Source of the DNA: Neovahlkampfia damariscottae | Lineage: Eukaryota > Heterolobosea > Selenaionea > Neovahlkampfiida > Neovahlkampfiidae | DNA length: 64,000 bases | Assembly: GCA_016618085.1 (NCBI GenBank) | Contig: JABLTG010000023.1 | Coordinates: forward strand, 62,001 to 126,000 | Direction of reading: 5' to 3' | Shown here: positions 42,905 through 53,196 of the stretch, piece after piece | Position numbering within the stretch: the first letter of the stretch is position 1 | How the letters are laid out: every line of letters starts with the position of its first letter | The notes under the pieces: model-generated | The model's database searches: none | What the model was told of the DNA's origin: nothing | Seen by the model: the letters and a program-made list of their open reading frames with translations, nothing else | Made by a program: the position numbers and the translations under genes

Positions 42905-43033
42905 AATTCTTGCAATAAACATTTATATTTTTATTTTTTTAATTTTTGTCAAAAGTGTCAATTTTTAAAAAAAAATAATTATATTTTCCGTTTTTTTTTG
43001 TCCAATCACAGCGACTTTCATCTTTTCTTTCCA

Positions 43034-45429
43034 ATGAAGAAGACACTAACTTTTCTGAAAACAAAGAAGCAAGAAAAAGAAAAACAAGAAAAAAAAAACC
43101 AAAAAATACCAGAAGAAGAATTAAGTCCTCAACAAAAAGATCCTTTTAACCTGTCAACAATTGACAAAAGAAAAAGTGCTTCATTTAGTGGAAAGATTCC
43201 ACAAATAAACACATTAGAAGTTGATGATCATTCTTTTGATATTGAATTCAACTCAAAATCAAAACAAAAAAACTCTTTTGTTGAAGCATTTGACAGAAGA
43301 AGAAGATCTGTTTTTCATCAAAAGAAAAGAGCAACAGAAGTACCACCTGAAATAAAAATCGAAAAGAAATCAAATAAAGATAAAGACCACATTGAAGGAC
43401 TTGATTCTATTCAAGTTGAAGAAGTTAACATTGAACCAATAGAACCGCCTAAAAGTTTTGATGAAATATTGGCCACTGTTGAAGCCACTGAAGCATCTAC
43501 ACCAAGAGGAAATAGATCTGATTCAAAACCAAAATTTAAACATGTCAGAACAAAAACAATTCAAAAAAAATCAGCGACTATTTTGTCAACTGGCGGAGGA
43601 GATGCACCACCTGTAGAAGAAAAAGAAGTGACAAAACAAGAATCTCATGATGAATTTTCAAGAAATAAAAAAAAATCAAAAACAGATTTAGAATTATTTC
43701 GTTCAATGCCTCAACAAAAGTATGTACCAAACACAGTGCTAAAAAGGTTAGAATTTTTATTTTTTAAAAAAGACTTCAGAGAATCAATGCCAAAAAATGA
43801 TGCCATGAAAATTATTGCCAAAACACTTCCACGTTGGAATATGAATAACAGATTAAGAAAAGCCTATAAAAAAGGTGCTTTTTGTAAGCAAAATCGAATG
43901 AGACAACAACTTATAAAAGAAATATATCATACAGAAGAAGAATATGTTAAAGCTTTGTTGACGTTAACTGTAGTTTATTATTATCCTTTACAAAAGAAAA
44001 AGTTAATTGAGCCTGAAGATCTTCACACGATTTTTGGAAACATTCCAATGATTTTAGAATTACAAACAAATTTTATGGCTTCAATGGCTGATGAATTAAA
44101 GGGTATTAGTCCAAAAATTGGCAAAACTTTTGTTGAATTTGTGAGCATTTTTAATTGAAATTTAACATAATTTTTCAAGGCTCCTTATTTGAAGGTTTAT
44201 CCTGAATATATTAATAATTATGACGATACAATAGGTTTATTAAATGAATTACAAGCTACAAAGAAAGGATTTGATAAATTTTTAAGAGAACAAATTCAAT
44301 TGCCTGAATGTGGAAATCTTCCATTAGAAAGTTTCTTAATCAAACCAATTCAAAGAATTCCGAGATATAAATTGTTATTGAGAGACTTAGTGAAAGAAAC
44401 TCCTGAACATCACATTGAATATGAAAATCTTATCACAGCTTATGAAAAAATCAATTACGTTGCTGGATTTGTCAATGAACAAAAAAGAGAAGCAGAAAAT
44501 AGAAAAGTAGTCTTGAATTTAAGTGCAAATTTACCATCAAAAGTTCAAGATTCTTTGTTAAAACCAACTAGAAAACTGTTGAAACATGGAAAGGTGATTA
44601 TCAAAAAAGATGAAATTAAAAAAGATGAAGTTGAGACTAAATTTGAATCAAAAGAACTAGAATTGTATTTATTCAATGATTTGATTTTGTTGATTGATGA
44701 TAATGAAGATAAACCAACACAAATTAATTTTGAATTTTCAATTGTCCAAATCCCAGAAAAAGAGAAAATTATGAAAGTGTTTACAACTCTTTTCAGAATT
44801 CGATATTTAATTACAATCAAATTTCCAGAAAAAGATTTTGAAAAATGGAGTGGTATGGTGAAAGAAACCTCAGAAAAAGTTCAAGAAAAAAGTTCAATTA
44901 AATCTGAAATAGCAATTGAAGATTTTGTAAAAATTGAAAAAGAGAGAGTTGAAATTGCTAATATATTTCCTATTGTCCATCAAGAAAGAGTTGATATTTT
45001 AAAAGCATTGAAAAATGATGATCATAAAATTTCAACATTGACCAATGATTTGGAATCAAATCGTGAAAAATTGAGAAAAGTAAATCATCTAAAAATGTTC
45101 TTTTTAACTTTTTTTAGTTACAAGAATTAATAGCTCAACAAGAAATTGAATTGAAAACTACAAAAGATGGAAATAAAATTCGTTTGGAAAAAAAAGCAAC
45201 CATTTTGGATGAATTCAAAAAGAATACGGACAATGCAATTGCATTGGATAAAAAAATCTTGAAGATTGTACAAAAGGACAATGATAAGTACAAGAAAATT
45301 TTTAATTGTACTCCAATGGAAGAAGAAAAGGTGGAACCGAAAAAAGAAGAAATACAAAACGAACCCAAAGAAGAAGACACAAAAAGTGATGAAAAAATTG
45401 AAGATGTACCTTCAGAAAATAAAGAATAA
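43034..45429 (+). CDS. RhoGEF paralogue A (DH-PH)
   Basis: Four exons: 43034-43746, 43780-44140, 44180-45079, 45118-45429; 761 residues. A disordered N-terminus is followed by the DH domain (IKEIYHTEEEYVKALLTL, KIGKTFVEF/APYLKVYPEY, FLIKPIQRIPRYKLLLRDL, VKETP) and a PH-like domain (RKLLKHGKVI ... LELYLFNDLILLI ... FEKWSGMV), then a coiled coil. DH domains exchange GDP for GTP on Rho GTPases. Intron 1 is 33 nt and has no stop in frame, so retention would insert 11 residues; paralogues B and C show it is an intron. CCAAT at 43002-43006. First of three tandem copies. Confidence 0.88.
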
Positions 45430-45446
45430 AAATTTTTTGAAATTGT

Positions 45447-45638
45447 TTATTGAGGTATCCATTTTTGGAAGTGGTGTTGTTTTGTTTTGGAACTCCAATC
45501 AAAATCCCATTGGTGTGTTGATTCATTTAAGTTGAAATTTGAACCACAATATTTTTCAAAAAAAAATTGAAATTGAGAATTTCCAAGTGTATATGATTTA
45601 GAACCAATTTGACCAATCAACCAAGTTTTAGTTTCCAT
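45447..45638 (-). CDS. Possible small protein between RhoGEF A and B
   Basis: Open minus-strand frame from a true ATG at 45638, 63 residues, Trp-rich with balanced composition (THQWDFDWSSKTKQHH). Its ATG is only 7 nt from the RhoGEF B ATG on the other strand and it covers B's CCAAT boxes, so its own promoter would lie inside B. Its stop is 17 nt from the RhoGEF A stop. No family recognised. Low confidence; it may be an old gene remnant. Confidence 0.25.
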   Translation of the reverse strand: METKTWLIGQIGSKSYTLGNSQFQFFFEKYCGSNFNLNESTHQWDFDWSSKTKQHHFQKWIPQ

Positions 45639-45645
45639 TTAGTTC

Positions 45646-47818
45646 ATGAAAACTGCACTCAGCTTCTTGAAGCCAAAAAAGCGATCAAAAGAAGAAAAAC
45701 CGAAATCTGAAAGAAACCAAAGTCCAATGGAGTATGAGTTTGTCACTGAAAACAGAAAAAGCGCTTCTTATTCTGACATTCCAATTTTTGAAGACAAATC
45801 ATTAGACATTGAGTTTGATCAAAAAACGAAACAAAAATCATTCTTTTCAAAGGCCTTTGACCACAGAAAATCAATTTTTGCACCAAAAATAAAAACAGAA
45901 ACCACAGAAGCATCAAAAATATTCGACATTATTGACAAGAAACAAAGCACAGACCTTTTAGATGGACTTGGTGAAAATGTTGATGAAGATGGTATTTCTG
46001 ATGTCTCTGATAGTATGGACGAAATTTTTGAAATCACATCATCTATAGCTACCGATAAATCACCAGAAAAAACATCCAAAAGCAACCCAGCAACTCCAAA
46101 ATTCCACGTTAGGACTAGGACATTTAAAAAACCAATCTCAACTTCACCTAGGTCAGGTGTATTGTCACCTGATACATTTTCTGATGGAGCTAATGAAAAT
46201 ATTCAAAAACCAAGGTTGAAACCAAAATACCATCAAAGACAACTTTCAAAATCAAATGAAATAAACATGTTGGCTTTACCTACGAACAAGTATGTTCCAA
46301 ATGTGGTCAAAAAGTTAAAAAAAAAAATTTAACACTTTTTATAGAGAATCAAATATGCGTAAAACTGACGCCATCAAGATTATTGGAGCTCAAAGTCATC
46401 ATTATAAAAACTTTACTAAATTCAGATTTGCTTACAAAAAAGCTGCTTTTTGTAAACAAAGCAGAGTTCGTGCACAACTTGTAAAAGAAATATACAACAC
46501 AGAAAAAGAATATGTTCAATCATTAAGAACTTTAAATGAAATATACTATACTCCATTACAAAGCAAAATGCTAATAGAACAAGAAAATCTTCAATCCATC
46601 TTTGGAAATGTTCCACTACTGTTAAAATTTCAAGAACAATTCTTAGAAACAATGGAGAAACAAATGAAAGAATATAGTCCAAAAATTGGAAAGGCATTTG
46701 TTGATTTTGTAAGAAATTCTTGTGATTTAACACTTTAGGCTCCTTACTTAAAAGTCTATCCAGAATACATCAATGATTATGATGAAAATATTAATTTGTT
46801 GTGTGATTTACAAGCATCAAAAAAATCATTCGAGCAATTTCTTAATAAACAATCAATGTTACCTGAATGTGCAAATTTGTCAGTTGAAAGTTTCTTGATC
46901 AAACCAATTCAAAGAATTCCAAGATACAAATTACTATTGAGAGATTTAGTGAAAGAAACACCTGAGTACCATGTGGATTATGAAAATCTAGTGAGTGCTT
47001 ATGAAAAAATCGATCATGTTGCTGGATTTGTCAATGAACAAAAAAGAGAAGCAGAAAATAGAAAAGTTGCTTTGAATTTAAGTTTGAATGTATCACCAGA
47101 GTATCAATCTGTTTTATTGCAACCTGGAAGAAAATTGTTAAAACATGGAACTATTCAAATGAAACAAGATGAAATCAAATTAGATTCTGTTGATACAGTT
47201 GTGGACAGTAATGATATTATGATATATTTGTTTAATGATTTTATTGTTTTGATGAATGGAAATTCTAATCCAACTCAAATCAATTTCGAATTTTCAATTG
47301 TTCAAATTCCTGAAAATGAAAAAGTTGTCAAAATATTTGCTACAGTCTTGAGAATTCGTTATTTGTTTACATTCACATTTCCAGAGAAAGAATTTGAAAA
47401 ATGGTCTCAAATGATCAAATCTAACTCAGAAAGAATTCAACAAAAATCTTCAAAATCAGCAGATTTACCAATTGAAGAATTTGTGAAACTTGAAAAGAGT
47501 CGAGTTGAAGTTGCAAATAGAATTCCAAAAATGAATGAAACAAAAATCAAAATTGGGAATACCTTGAAAACGGATGAATCAAGATTTGCTGCTTTGTCAA
47601 GTGAATTAAAAGCAAATCGTGAAAAATTAAGAAAAATGAAAGATTTGATATATCAACAAGAAATTGATTTGGCCAATGTTGAAGAAGAAGCAAAAGTTCA
47701 AAAAGAAGTTGTTGATATTTCAAAAGAAAAAGATTCTCATACCAAAATTATAACTGTTATTAAGAAACAGAAAGAATTTATCAAATCTCAATATAAAATA
47801 AATTTTGAAGAAAATTGA
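45646..47818 (+). CDS. RhoGEF paralogue B (DH-PH)
   Basis: Three exons: 45646-46313, 46345-46708, 46739-47818; 703 residues. Start MKTALSFLKPKKR parallels A (MKKTLTFLKTKKQ). DH core: VKEIYNTEKEYVQSLRTL, APYLKVYPEYINDY, FLIKPIQRIPRYKLLLRDL. PH: MIYLFNDFIVLMNG, FEKWSQMIK. The first two introns are at the same sites and phases as in A and C; the last intron (before the LQELIAQQE coil in A) is missing here, a clean loss, and the coil reads straight on (REKLRKMKDLIYQQEIDL). CCAAT at 45604-45608 and 45613-45617. Confidence 0.88.
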
Positions 47819-47919
47819 AATTGCAAAATTTTTTTGTTTTTCACCATTTTCGGCATTTAGAAGAGAAAGAAATTGATAGGACCAATCGTAATCAACTTAC
47901 TTTCCAATTCCTCTTTGAA

Positions 47920-49918
47920 ATGAAAAACACTATTAAAAAAAGATTGAAAATCAATAAGACAGAAACAAATAAAAACAAAGAATCAGAAGAACAACAGACA
48001 TCTGATTTAAACATAAAAATCGAAGAAGAAAACTCAATCAAACAAATTTCGGAAGAAACAACATTTGAAATCGATTTTTCTTCAACAAAAACAGAAAAAA
48101 CTAAAAATTCATTTGTCAAACCTTTTGAAAATAAAATGTTCAAAAAAAGTCCAGAAAAAAAGAAAGTTGAAATCATTCTTGAAGAACCAACAGAACCAAA
48201 AAAACAAGAAGAAAAAGAAGTTGAATTTGAAGAAAACCATACACCAGGAACACCTCAAAATCTGAATGTAAAACGCACTTTTAATGTCAGAAAAAAATCA
48301 ACTCGCAGAATGAATATTAATGGAACAAACACAAATCTAGAAAATAAACCATCAGAAACTGAAGGAAAACAAGTATTGAAATCAAAATTAAACTCAAAAA
48401 TGATTTCAAAACCAAATCAAGACAATACACAAATGATGAATTATTTAAAACAAACAAAATACCAAAATAATGTTCCAAATGCTATGAAAAAGTAATTTTT
48501 TATTTGTCTCATATTATCTTAGAGAAACTATCACTACAGCAGATGCTATGAAAATGATAGGTTTACAAACATACAGATTCAACAATTTTGAAAAATTCAG
48601 AGATGTTTATAAAAAATCAGCTATTTGTAAACAAAATAGAATTAGATCGAGACTTGTAAATGAAATATATCAAACAGAAAAAGAATATGTAACCTCATTG
48701 ACAACATTAAATGAAGTTTACTATTTGAAATTACAATCAAAAAAATTAATTGATTCAGAAGATCTTCGTCAAATATTTGGAAATATTCCAATGATTTTAG
48801 AATTTCAAAAGAAATTTTTAGCTTCCATGAACGATGAAATGACAAATTACAGTCCAAAAATTGGAAAATGCTTTGTTGCTTTTGTAAGTGAAATTCATTC
48901 CATCTTAAACTCATATAATTTAGGCTTTATATTTGAAAGCGTATCCAGAATATATCAACACATATGATGATAATATCAATTTATTGAATAATTTACAAAC
49001 TGAAAACAAAAGTTTTGAAGCATTCCTTTTAAAAAGAATGCAATTTCCTGAATGTGGAAATCTTCCAGTTGAAAGTTTTTTAGTGAAACCAATTCAAAGA
49101 ATACCAAGATATAAGTTACTTTTAAGGGATTTACTCAAAGAAACACCAGAAAATCATGTTGATTTTCAAAATCTTCAAATTGCTTATGAAAAGATTGATT
49201 ACGTTGCAGGATTTGTCAATGAACAAAAAAGAGAAGCAGAAAATAGAAAAGTAGTCTTAAATTTAAGAACTTCTATGCCTGAAAATATTCAAAGTATTTT
49301 ATTAATTCCAGGAAGGAAATTAGTTAAATTTGGAAATGTACAAATCAAAACAGAAGAAATTTCAGAACATCAATCAAGAGCAGGGTTTGAAGAAGTTACA
49401 CTATACTTGTTTAATGATCTAATTTTGATCATTGAAGAACTTGATGTCAATCAAATTGATTCCCAATTTTCAATTGTTGATATTTCTGAAACTGAAGCTT
49501 CCTTAAAAATTTTCACAAAAATTTCTGGAGAACCTTACTTTATTACATTCAAATTTCCAGAAAAAGAATTTGACAAATGGAGTGCTGCTTTCAAATCAAC
49601 TTCAAAAAAAATTCATGACAATAATGTCAATTCATTGAACAATGATATAACAATCAATCAAGGCAAATTAAAAAAAGTATTTATTTTTTTATTTTAATTT
49701 CGTAGTTGGAAGAATTGATTGCTCAACAAGAAGCAGAATTATCAAAAATTGAATCTGAAATTGATTTTGGTATTGAAAATAAAATGATGATACAAACGGA
49801 ATTATCAAACGAAATAAAGAAAGCAAAAGAATTGGATAAGATAATTTTAAGAATTGTTCATGATGATCTTGATACTTACAAAACAGTTTTTGATTGTGAA
49901 CCTGTTGAAGCAAAATAA
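47920..49918 (+). CDS. RhoGEF paralogue C (DH-PH)
   Basis: Four exons: 47920-48491, 48523-48883, 48924-49676, 49706-49918; 632 residues. DH: VNEIYQTEKEYVTSLTTL, ALYLKAYPEYINTY, FLVKPIQRIPRYKLLLRDL, LKETP; PH-like: LYLFNDLILIIEEL, FDKWSAAF. Shorter than A and B because the linker after the PH domain has shrunk to a few residues before the shared coil (LEELIAQQEAEL). Only 101 nt separate it from the stop of B; CCAAT at 47882-47886 and 47904-47908. The frame's earlier TTG overlapping the B stop is not a start. Confidence 0.88.
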
Positions 49919-50191
49919 AAAAAATTTTTCGCAAAAATGTAAATTATCAGTTGGAGGACATGTAGTGTTCTCATGAAATTTCGATAGTCTGAAGTGTATT
50001 TTGAGTAATATGTATTCATCATTAAACAATTTCGGTTGTTGTGGCATTCTTCAATAGAAATGAAAAAAAAATGAAAAAATTATGGTTTTCATTTGATTTT
50101 TTTGGAATTACCTGAAAAGTATTTATTTGAACAGAAATTAACATGGATGTTGTTTTGAAAAAAGACCAATTTTGGAATTTTTCCTTGTCCA
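49919..50191. other. Spacer before lipase maturation factor
   Basis: 273 bp. CCAAT at 50166-50170 and a CCAATG overlapping the LMF ATG. Minus-strand frames are open for up to 67 codons (MPQQPKLFNDEYILLKIHF) but have no convincing start or continuation. No gene called. Confidence 0.3.
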
Positions 50192-51787
50192 ATGATCGAT
50201 TTTAACTTTTTCATCTGGAGTTTGTTTGTGAGAAGTTTTGGATTTATTTATTTATTTTCATTTGTTTCAATACTTGTTCAAGTGAAAGTAATGCATAAAA
50301 TCATACCCATTGAACCTTGGTTGAACGCTGCAAAACTTCAAATGGGTTTCAAAGGATTTTACAGATTTCCAACATTATGCTGGATAAGTTCAACAGATTT
50401 TAGTTTAAAATTACAATGTTTTATCGGAATTATTTCATCTTTGTTCATCATTTATGGCTATCTGACGAGAATTTCTTTTTTTGTTTGTTGGTTAATTTTT
50501 CTGTCATTGGCTACAGCATTAATTGAATTTATTTGTTATCCATGGGATAATTTATTATTAGAAAGTGGTTTTTTTATGATTTTTTTGCCAAATATTTTAC
50601 CACTTCATCAAAGATTTTCAGCGGTTCATCTTCCATTACCCGTTGTAACTCTAATTTTTTGGTGGATTCAATTTCACTTTATTTTAGGAATGGGCAAAAG
50701 AAAATATTATCTTCCATCAAGAAGAACATTTTTCAAACGTTGGTTTTCTTGGATTGAACATTTTGATTATATAAAATGGTATTTAATGTGGCAGCCAATC
50801 CCAAGTAAATTAGCATACTATATGTTTAAATGGCCAATGTGGTTTCATCACATAGTTCATGTTGCACATTTTATTGATGAAATGATATTCCCATTTTTCT
50901 TTTTTGCACCTTTGAAAATTCGGTACTTTGTCAATATTTTGAATGCAATTTTGATGATTGGAATTATAGCATGCGGAAATTTTGGAATTTTTCCTCCGCT
51001 TGGATTTATATTGTGTTTTCCTATATTTGACACACGTTCATTTTCAGAATTGATTTTTAGTTTATTTTCACCGAGTTCATGGATGGAGATTCTTTTGAAT
51101 TTTTTCGTTTTTCCTTTAATCATCATTGGAGGAATATTCAACTTACAATTTTGTTTTTGGACAAATAATTATTGGTTATATAGCACTGAAATTATTGAAT
51201 CTTGTCAAAAAAACATTATTTTCAAAAAGATCATTGATTTCTATAGATTTTTGCATCCATTTCACATTTTGAACTCTTATGGAGTTTTCTTTGTTGAAAC
51301 TTTGAAAGAACGTAATTGTTATGTTATTATGGGATCAAATGACAAACAAGAATGGAAAGAATACAAATGGAAATATTTACCAACTAACAAAGATTCAATT
51401 CCTCAAGCATTATGTGGATATCAACCAAGAATCGATCAAACTTTTTTTTATATGGGATATGAAAGATTTTTTGCGAATTATCACAATCCTTACTTCTCTT
51501 ATTCACGACGATGGTTTTATCATTTTTTGAAATTAATGTCCAATCATGATGAAGATGTATTATCACTATTCAAAGAAATTCCTTTTCAAGAAGCACCCAA
51601 ATATATGAGAGTAGTCAAAAGAACACTTGATTTTGACTATAAATCAAATCAGTATTGGTTTAAAGAAAATGAAGATGATGAAATAGAAATTTCTAATGTA
51701 AAAAATATCATGCAACAAACTGTGTTTCATCCAAGTTTATTTGAATCTCCATTTTTTCAAATTGAATCAGGTGTGAAAATTGAATAG
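50192..51787 (+). CDS. Lipase maturation factor family, ER membrane
   Basis: Single exon, 531 residues. LMF1/LMF2 family marks: an N-terminal YLFSFVSILVQ segment, the MGFKGFYRFPTLCWI block, CYPWDNLLLESGFF, PVVTLIFWWIQFHFILGMG, and the C-terminal QEWKEYKWKYLP ... PQALCGYQPRIDQTFFYMGY, FANYHNPYFS. Multiple membrane segments with loops facing the ER lumen. LMF1 is needed for folding of dimeric lipases and other disulfide-bonded proteins. Interesting beside the secreted phospholipase in this window, though not linked. CCAAT 22 nt upstream. Stop 1 nt from the FKBP gene stop. Confidence 0.9.
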   Translation: MIDFNFFIWSLFVRSFGFIYLFSFVSILVQVKVMHKIIPIEPWLNAAKLQMGFKGFYRFPTLCWISSTDFSLKLQCFIGIISSLFIIYGYLTRISFFVCWLIFLSLATALIEFICYPWDNLLLESGFFMIFLPNILPLHQRFSAVHLPLPVVTLIFWWIQFHFILGMGKRKYYLPSRRTFFKRWFSWIEHFDYIKWYLMWQPIPSKLAYYMFKWPMWFHHIVHVAHFIDEMIFPFFFFAPLKIRYFVNILNAILMIGIIACGNFGIFPPLGFILCFPIFDTRSFSELIFSLFSPSSWMEILLNFFVFPLIIIGGIFNLQFCFWTNNYWLYSTEIIESCQKNIIFKKIIDFYRFLHPFHILNSYGVFFVETLKERNCYVIMGSNDKQEWKEYKWKYLPTNKDSIPQALCGYQPRIDQTFFYMGYERFFANYHNPYFSYSRRWFYHFLKLMSNHDEDVLSLFKEIPFQEAPKYMRVVKRTLDFDYKSNQYWFKENEDDEIEISNVKNIMQQTVFHPSLFESPFFQIESGVKIE

Positions 51788-51788
51788 A

Positions 51789-53006
51789 TTAAAAGTATAA
51801 TTCAGATCCATCAGATCCATACAATACATTTTTTGGTTTTACATCTTCATAGAGACTTTCACTTGAATAAATTTCTTTTAAGACTTTTTGATATTTTTTT
51901 TGATCTTCATGGTCATGTTGTTTAATCTTTTTTTCAATAAGTTTTAATTCTATTTGGTTCAATGGATTGTTTGGTTCTAATTTCAATGCTTTTTTAATCA
52001 TTTCAGAAGCTGAATCTAAATTTTCTTTCATTCTTTCACATTTTGCATAAATTCTGTATCCCTTTGATGATTCTGAATTTTTAAAATACATTTTTAATCT
52101 AATGATTGCTTCATCAAAATTTTTTTCTTCAAAATTTGATGAAGCTAAATTAAGCAAAAGAGTCTCAGCTTCTTTATTTCTTTTCTCCATAAGTTCATCA
52201 GAAAATTTCATTCCCATAAGTGCATGATATGACTAAATCTTCAAAAACAATATTTCTTACGTTGAAATAAATTTTTGATGATTCTTTGAATGATTTTTTT
52301 TTATAAAGTATTTTTCCTTTTTCTCTTTCTAATTTACAATAATTTAACATTTCTTTGTTTGTATTGGCTTCAATTGGAGGTTTATAATTCATTGATGAAA
52401 TTCTAAATTCATAAAATAAATTCGAATTGACATCAACACTTTTACCTGCAATTGAAATCTTTCCATTTCCATTTAAACTTCCATATGAGTATTTTGGTGT
52501 TATTTTGAACCAAGAAACTTCAAAATTAAAAAAAAAAAAAAATTTTACCTTCATCTTCCTGATTTTGTTAATTTTTGGATTTTGGAATACCTTCATGGAT
52601 TTTAGACATTCCTCAAAAAATGGAAGAAATTTTGGGCTGTTTCCTCCAATGGTGAATTTTCTGGGTTGAATTCTTGAATCTTCAAGAATGGCTTGTTCTC
52701 CATTTTCTAATTCAATAATTCCAAAGTACAATACTATAAAAATGTTTTAGATGATCTATTTTGATTACTTTGCGCCTTTGAACCCACAGAAAGAGGATTT
52801 GATTCTTTTGTTGGTTTGATCAGAATTTTTTTAGAAATTCCTCCATCCTCTGTTATTTTTACATCATAGTTATTATTTATCATCAAAGGAATTGGTTGTT
52901 TATGATAAGGAAGTTCTAATGAAAAAATTTCGTTTTTTTTTTCATGATTTTCAGTTTCTTTTGAATCATCTGTTTCTTTGTATTGACTTATAGTTATTCC
53001 TTCCAT
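51789..53006 (-). CDS. FKBP-type domain plus TPR protein
   Basis: Exons 53006-52769, 52733-52234 and 52184-51789 give 377 residues if a 49-nt intron (52233-52185) is used; reading the overlapping frames (YHALMGMKFSDEL) with a one-base shift near 52225 is the alternative. FKBP-like domain: ILYFGIIELENGE, KFTIGGNSPKFLPFFEECL, ITPKYSYGS, LFYEFRISSM. Active-site aromatics are partly changed (YFG for YTG), so prolyl isomerase activity is doubtful. TPR helices follow: KGKILYKKKSFKESSKIYFN, FEEKNFDEAIIRLKMYFKN, ASEMIKKALKLEPNN, expected to bind Hsp90/Hsp70 tails as in FKBP4/5/6. A T15 run inside the domain (codons FFFFF) is suspicious. Confidence 0.65.
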
Positions 53007-53196
53007 TTGCGTTTAAATTAAAACAATTATTTTTCCTTCCACCAAATAGAAGATTTTAAAACAGTTTGAACAAATCAAATTTATCACTCTTTTGATTGGA
53101 GCGTTTTTAACCACTTCTTTTCCGTTTGTTTTGGTTGTATGAAGAAAAACTTTTCATTTATAAATTTACATACTATAACTAATAACTAAACAAAAA

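Noticed and set aside
52495-52560. 31-nt intron containing a T15 run in the FKBP gene
   Set aside because: GT-AG ends exist, but removing it shifts the frame; the frame is open through it. A homopolymer length error is possible, so neither is claimed.
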